36,491 nucleotides of DNA from Synergistaceae bacterium (lineage in GTDB: Bacteria > Synergistota > Synergistia > Synergistales > Aminobacteriaceae): positions 1-36,491 of the forward strand of contig JAAYQT010000289.1 of assembly GCA_012519165.1 (NCBI GenBank), read 5' to 3'. Below are positions 33,678 through 36,491 of this stretch, one piece after another. The position numbers and the translations under genes are program-made. Numbering within the stretch: the stretch's first letter is position 1; the number at the start of each line of letters is the position of its first letter. The notes under the pieces are model-generated. The model saw nothing but the letters and a program-made list of their open reading frames with translations, was not told the DNA's origin and searched no databases.

Positions 33678-35180
33678 TTGTTGGAAAACTTGCTTTCAGG
33701 ACTACATTTCATAGCGCAGCCTGACTTTGTCATTCTCACCTCTTTAGGTACGCTTTTGGGGCTGATTTTCGGGGCAATTCCCGGCCTGACAAGCACGCTG
33801 GCTATCGTTCTCATCATGCCCGTCACCTTTGGAATGGACCCCACCCTGGGATTGGCCATGCTGACGGGAATCTACATAGGCGGAGTCTCCGGCGGGCAGA
33901 TCTCGGCCATATTGCTGAACATGCCTGGCACTCCCGCCTCCATAGCCACATGTTTCGACGGATACCCCATGGCCAAAAAAGGCCTTGCCGGAAAAGCCCT
34001 CAGCTACGGGATAGTCGCATCGTTTGTAGGGGGAATGTTAAGCCTTCTGGCGCTGGTAATAATAGCCCCCGTACTGGGAAGGATATCCCTGAAATTCCAG
34101 ACTTACGAATACTTTCTGCTGGGCGTCTTCGGCCTTACCATAATCTCAAGCCTGACCAGCAAATCCCTTCTCCAGGGGATTGCCAGCGCCTCGCTGGGGC
34201 TTATGCTTGCCGCAGTGGGGGCGGACCCTCTGTCGGGAGTGACAAGATACACCTTTGGCATCGCTGCTCTTGACGGCGGGATTGGCATGCTGCCCGCGAT
34301 GATCGGGCTCTTCGTTATTTCTGAAATATTCGCCCAGATAGGTGAAACGGATTCGGAATATGTCTTTGAATCCGGCGCCATGGACAGCATGAAAATATCC
34401 TTCAAGGAAGTGCTGGCGCACTGGAAAAACCTGCTGAGGTCGTCTCTTATCGGGATAGTAATAGGAATTCTGCCCGGCGCGGGAGGCACCATCGCCAACC
34501 TGCTGGCCTATGATCAGGCAAAAAAATACTCAAAACATCCTGAAAAATTCGGAACTGGAATCCCCGACGGGATAATTGCCCCGGAGAGCGCAAACAACGC
34601 CGTGACGGGGGGCGCCTTTGTACCCATGCTGACGCTGGGCATACCGGGCAACTCCGTAACCGCAATATTAATGGCCGGGCTTTTGCTCCACGGTCTAACG
34701 CCGGGCCCGGGGCTTTTCAGGGACAACATTGGAGTAGTCTACTCCATTTTTGCATCCCTTTTCGTATCAAACATAGTGATGGTGATTCTTTTCTATGCTT
34801 TCCTGATAAGGTTTTTCAAGTGGGCCCTGCGGGTACCCAAGAAAATCCTGCTGCCCGTTGTGGTTCTTATGGCGGTAGCGGGCACCTACAACATCAGGTA
34901 CAGCTTTAACGACCTCTGGGTGCTGGCCATATTCAGCGGCATGGGTTTTGTCTTCCGCCGGACGGGCTTCCCCATCTCGCCGATGATACTGGGCCTTATC
35001 CTTGGCCCCATAATGGAATCGGCGCTGAGGACAGGAATGATGCGAAGCGGGGGCAGCATAATGCCCTTTTTCACCCGCCCCTGGTCCCTGGGGCTGATCG
35101 CCCTCACCGTGATTTCAATCTGCTTCTCCGGCGTATATAAAAGATTCGAGGAGAGGAAGAAAAAAGCGCTGATAAGTTAA
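33678..35180 (+). CDS. Tripartite tricarboxylate transporter TctA-family permease, system 2
   Basis: GLIFGAIPGLTSTLAIVLIMPVTFGMDPTLGLAMLTGIYIGGVSGGQISAILLNMPGTPASIATCFDGYPMAKKG; TTG start. Confidence 0.95.
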   Translation: MLENLLSGLHFIAQPDFVILTSLGTLLGLIFGAIPGLTSTLAIVLIMPVTFGMDPTLGLAMLTGIYIGGVSGGQISAILLNMPGTPASIATCFDGYPMAKKGLAGKALSYGIVASFVGGMLSLLALVIIAPVLGRISLKFQTYEYFLLGVFGLTIISSLTSKSLLQGIASASLGLMLAAVGADPLSGVTRYTFGIAALDGGIGMLPAMIGLFVISEIFAQIGETDSEYVFESGAMDSMKISFKEVLAHWKNLLRSSLIGIVIGILPGAGGTIANLLAYDQAKKYSKHPEKFGTGIPDGIIAPESANNAVTGGAFVPMLTLGIPGNSVTAILMAGLLLHGLTPGPGLFRDNIGVVYSIFASLFVSNIVMVILFYAFLIRFFKWALRVPKKILLPVVVLMAVAGTYNIRYSFNDLWVLAIFSGMGFVFRRTGFPISPMILGLILGPIMESALRTGMMRSGGSIMPFFTRPWSLGLIALTVISICFSGVYKRFEERKKKALIS

Positions 35181-35186
35181 AAAGAC

Positions 35187-35226
35187 CGGCGGCCTCCGTA
35201 AAAAGGAGAGCCGCCGATTTTTTTTT
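35187..35226 (+). terminator. Rho-independent terminator of TTT system 2
   Basis: CGGCGGCCTCC-GTAAAAA-GGAG(A)GCCGCCG followed by A then T9. Confidence 0.88.
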
Positions 35227-35274
35227 GCAACAGTTGCTACCGATAAATAAACACCGTTATTTCCTTATCCGATC

Positions 35275-36471
35275 CTACCCCAGCTTCCCCATATCCGATC
35301 CCGTAAGTTTGAATACAGTCCCCACGAAGGTTATTATCCCTGCGGGGATGGCGTCCTCGCTGAAGACAGTCTTGGGGTTGTGTAGGGCTCCCCTGCTTGC
35401 GGGCCGGTCGTCCGCCGTGCCTATTCTGAACAGCGCGCCGGGGGCGTGCTCCAGGTAGCGGGAGAAGTCCTCGCCGCCCATGGATGGCACGGGTACTTCA
35501 AGCACCTTGTCAGGACCCAGGAGTTCTCCTGCCGCCTCGCTTATTACATCCACTACGTAGGAGTCACAGATGGTGGGGGGCACTCCCTCTTCGTACTCCA
35601 CTTCAGCAGTTGCTCCCATGCCAAGCGCCGTGTGGGCGGCAATATTTTTTATGTGCTCCGCCACCTCTTTACGCACCTCCGGGTCCAGGGTGCGGACGGT
35701 GCCCTCCATCACGCACTCGTCGGGAATGATGTTGGAGGTTGTTCCGGCGGCAAGCCGCCCAATAGATACCACAGCCGAGTCGAGGGGCGCCACCCTGCGG
35801 GAGACGATGGTCTGCAGTTGGGTGATGATGTATGCGCCGACTACGACAGGGTCTATCCCCCTGTGGGGGTGGGCGGCGTGGACTGCTTTGCCTCTTACGG
35901 TAATGGTAATCTTGTCCGCCGAGGCCATCATAGCCCCTTTGCGGATACCGATGGATCCTGCGGGCATATCGGGCCAGGTGTGGCATGCCAGGGCATAGTC
36001 TACAGCGGGGTTTTCCATGGCGCCGTTTTCAATCATGGTCTCGGCGCCGTTAATCATCTCTTCAGCAGGCTGAAAGAAAAATTTAACCGTACCCTTCAGG
36101 TGCTCCTTGTATTCAGCAAGCATGGTAGCCGCGCCCAGAAGCGTCGCCGTATGCATATCGTGGCCGCAGGCGTGGGAAATTCCCGGAACTTTGGAGGCAA
36201 ACTCAAGCCCCGTGTCTTCCTGCAGCTTCAGGGCGTCCATGTCGGCCCTAAGGGCAATGACCTTATCGCCCGGCAGGCCGCCCTTAAGGGTGGCAATTAC
36301 GCCCGTTTTATCTCCGTTTTTTCTGTGCTCAATTCCCAGCTCGTCAAGGACTTTTTCCACCAGGGCGGTGGTCTGGTGTTCCTCAAAACCGAGTTCAGGG
36401 TTTTGGTGAACCTGCCTGCGGTAGCCGACAAACACATCCTTCAGCTCATTTACGCGTTTTACAAGCGACAT
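35275..36471 (-). CDS. M20-family amidohydrolase (N-acyl-amino-acid / hippurate hydrolase-like)
   Basis: RRQVHQNPELGFEEHQTTALVEKVLDELGIEH...ALRADMDALKLQEDTGLEFASKVPGISHACGHDMHTATLLGAATML...PSMGGEDFSRYLEHAPGALFRIG. Confidence 0.93.
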   Translation of the reverse strand: MSLVKRVNELKDVFVGYRRQVHQNPELGFEEHQTTALVEKVLDELGIEHRKNGDKTGVIATLKGGLPGDKVIALRADMDALKLQEDTGLEFASKVPGISHACGHDMHTATLLGAATMLAEYKEHLKGTVKFFFQPAEEMINGAETMIENGAMENPAVDYALACHTWPDMPAGSIGIRKGAMMASADKITITVRGKAVHAAHPHRGIDPVVVGAYIITQLQTIVSRRVAPLDSAVVSIGRLAAGTTSNIIPDECVMEGTVRTLDPEVRKEVAEHIKNIAAHTALGMGATAEVEYEEGVPPTICDSYVVDVISEAAGELLGPDKVLEVPVPSMGGEDFSRYLEHAPGALFRIGTADDRPASRGALHNPKTVFSEDAIPAGIITFVGTVFKLTGSDMGKLG

Positions 36472-36491
36472 TCTGAGAACAACCTTCTTTC

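Noticed and set aside
1-36491. CRISPR array
   Set aside because: No regularly spaced direct repeats seen; only pairwise gene-level repeats (83-aa paralogs, TTT systems, Hsp70/J paralogs).

Overview
This is a GC-rich bacterial chromosomal window. Gene content and family composition suggest an anaerobic amino-acid or peptide-fermenting lineage, possibly Synergistota-like, but that is inference. From left to right it contains: a truncated branched-chain amino-acid-type ABC substrate-binding protein; nrdR; a long minus-strand heat-shock and translation superoperon (hrcA-grpE-dnaK-dnaJ-prmA-mtaB, then an extra Hsp70-like/J-domain-HEAT pair, then HIT-rpsU-yqeY) headed by a sigma70-like promoter and a CIRCE operator; folP-folK; a three-gene minus-strand cluster korA-korB-peroxiredoxin; a short zinc-ribbon gene missing from the ORF track; a CstA-family transporter; a tRNA-Val(CAC) followed by a small accessory islet (tandem 83-aa paralogs, an MNT-like nucleotidyltransferase, an AbiEii-like nucleotidyltransferase with a small overlapping partner, and debris); an FrdA/FrdB-like soluble oxidoreductase; an aromatic amino-acid-type permease; an amidohydrolase; two complete tripartite tricarboxylate transporter (TTT) systems flanking a D-2-hydroxyacid dehydrogenase; and an M20 amidohydrolase. 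The strongest hidden signal is an in-frame TGA at the peroxidatic Cys position of a Bcp-type peroxiredoxin (14122..13658, minus), with a hairpin 20 nt downstream resembling a bacterial SECIS. The track shows only a truncated ORF there. This is very probably a selenoprotein.
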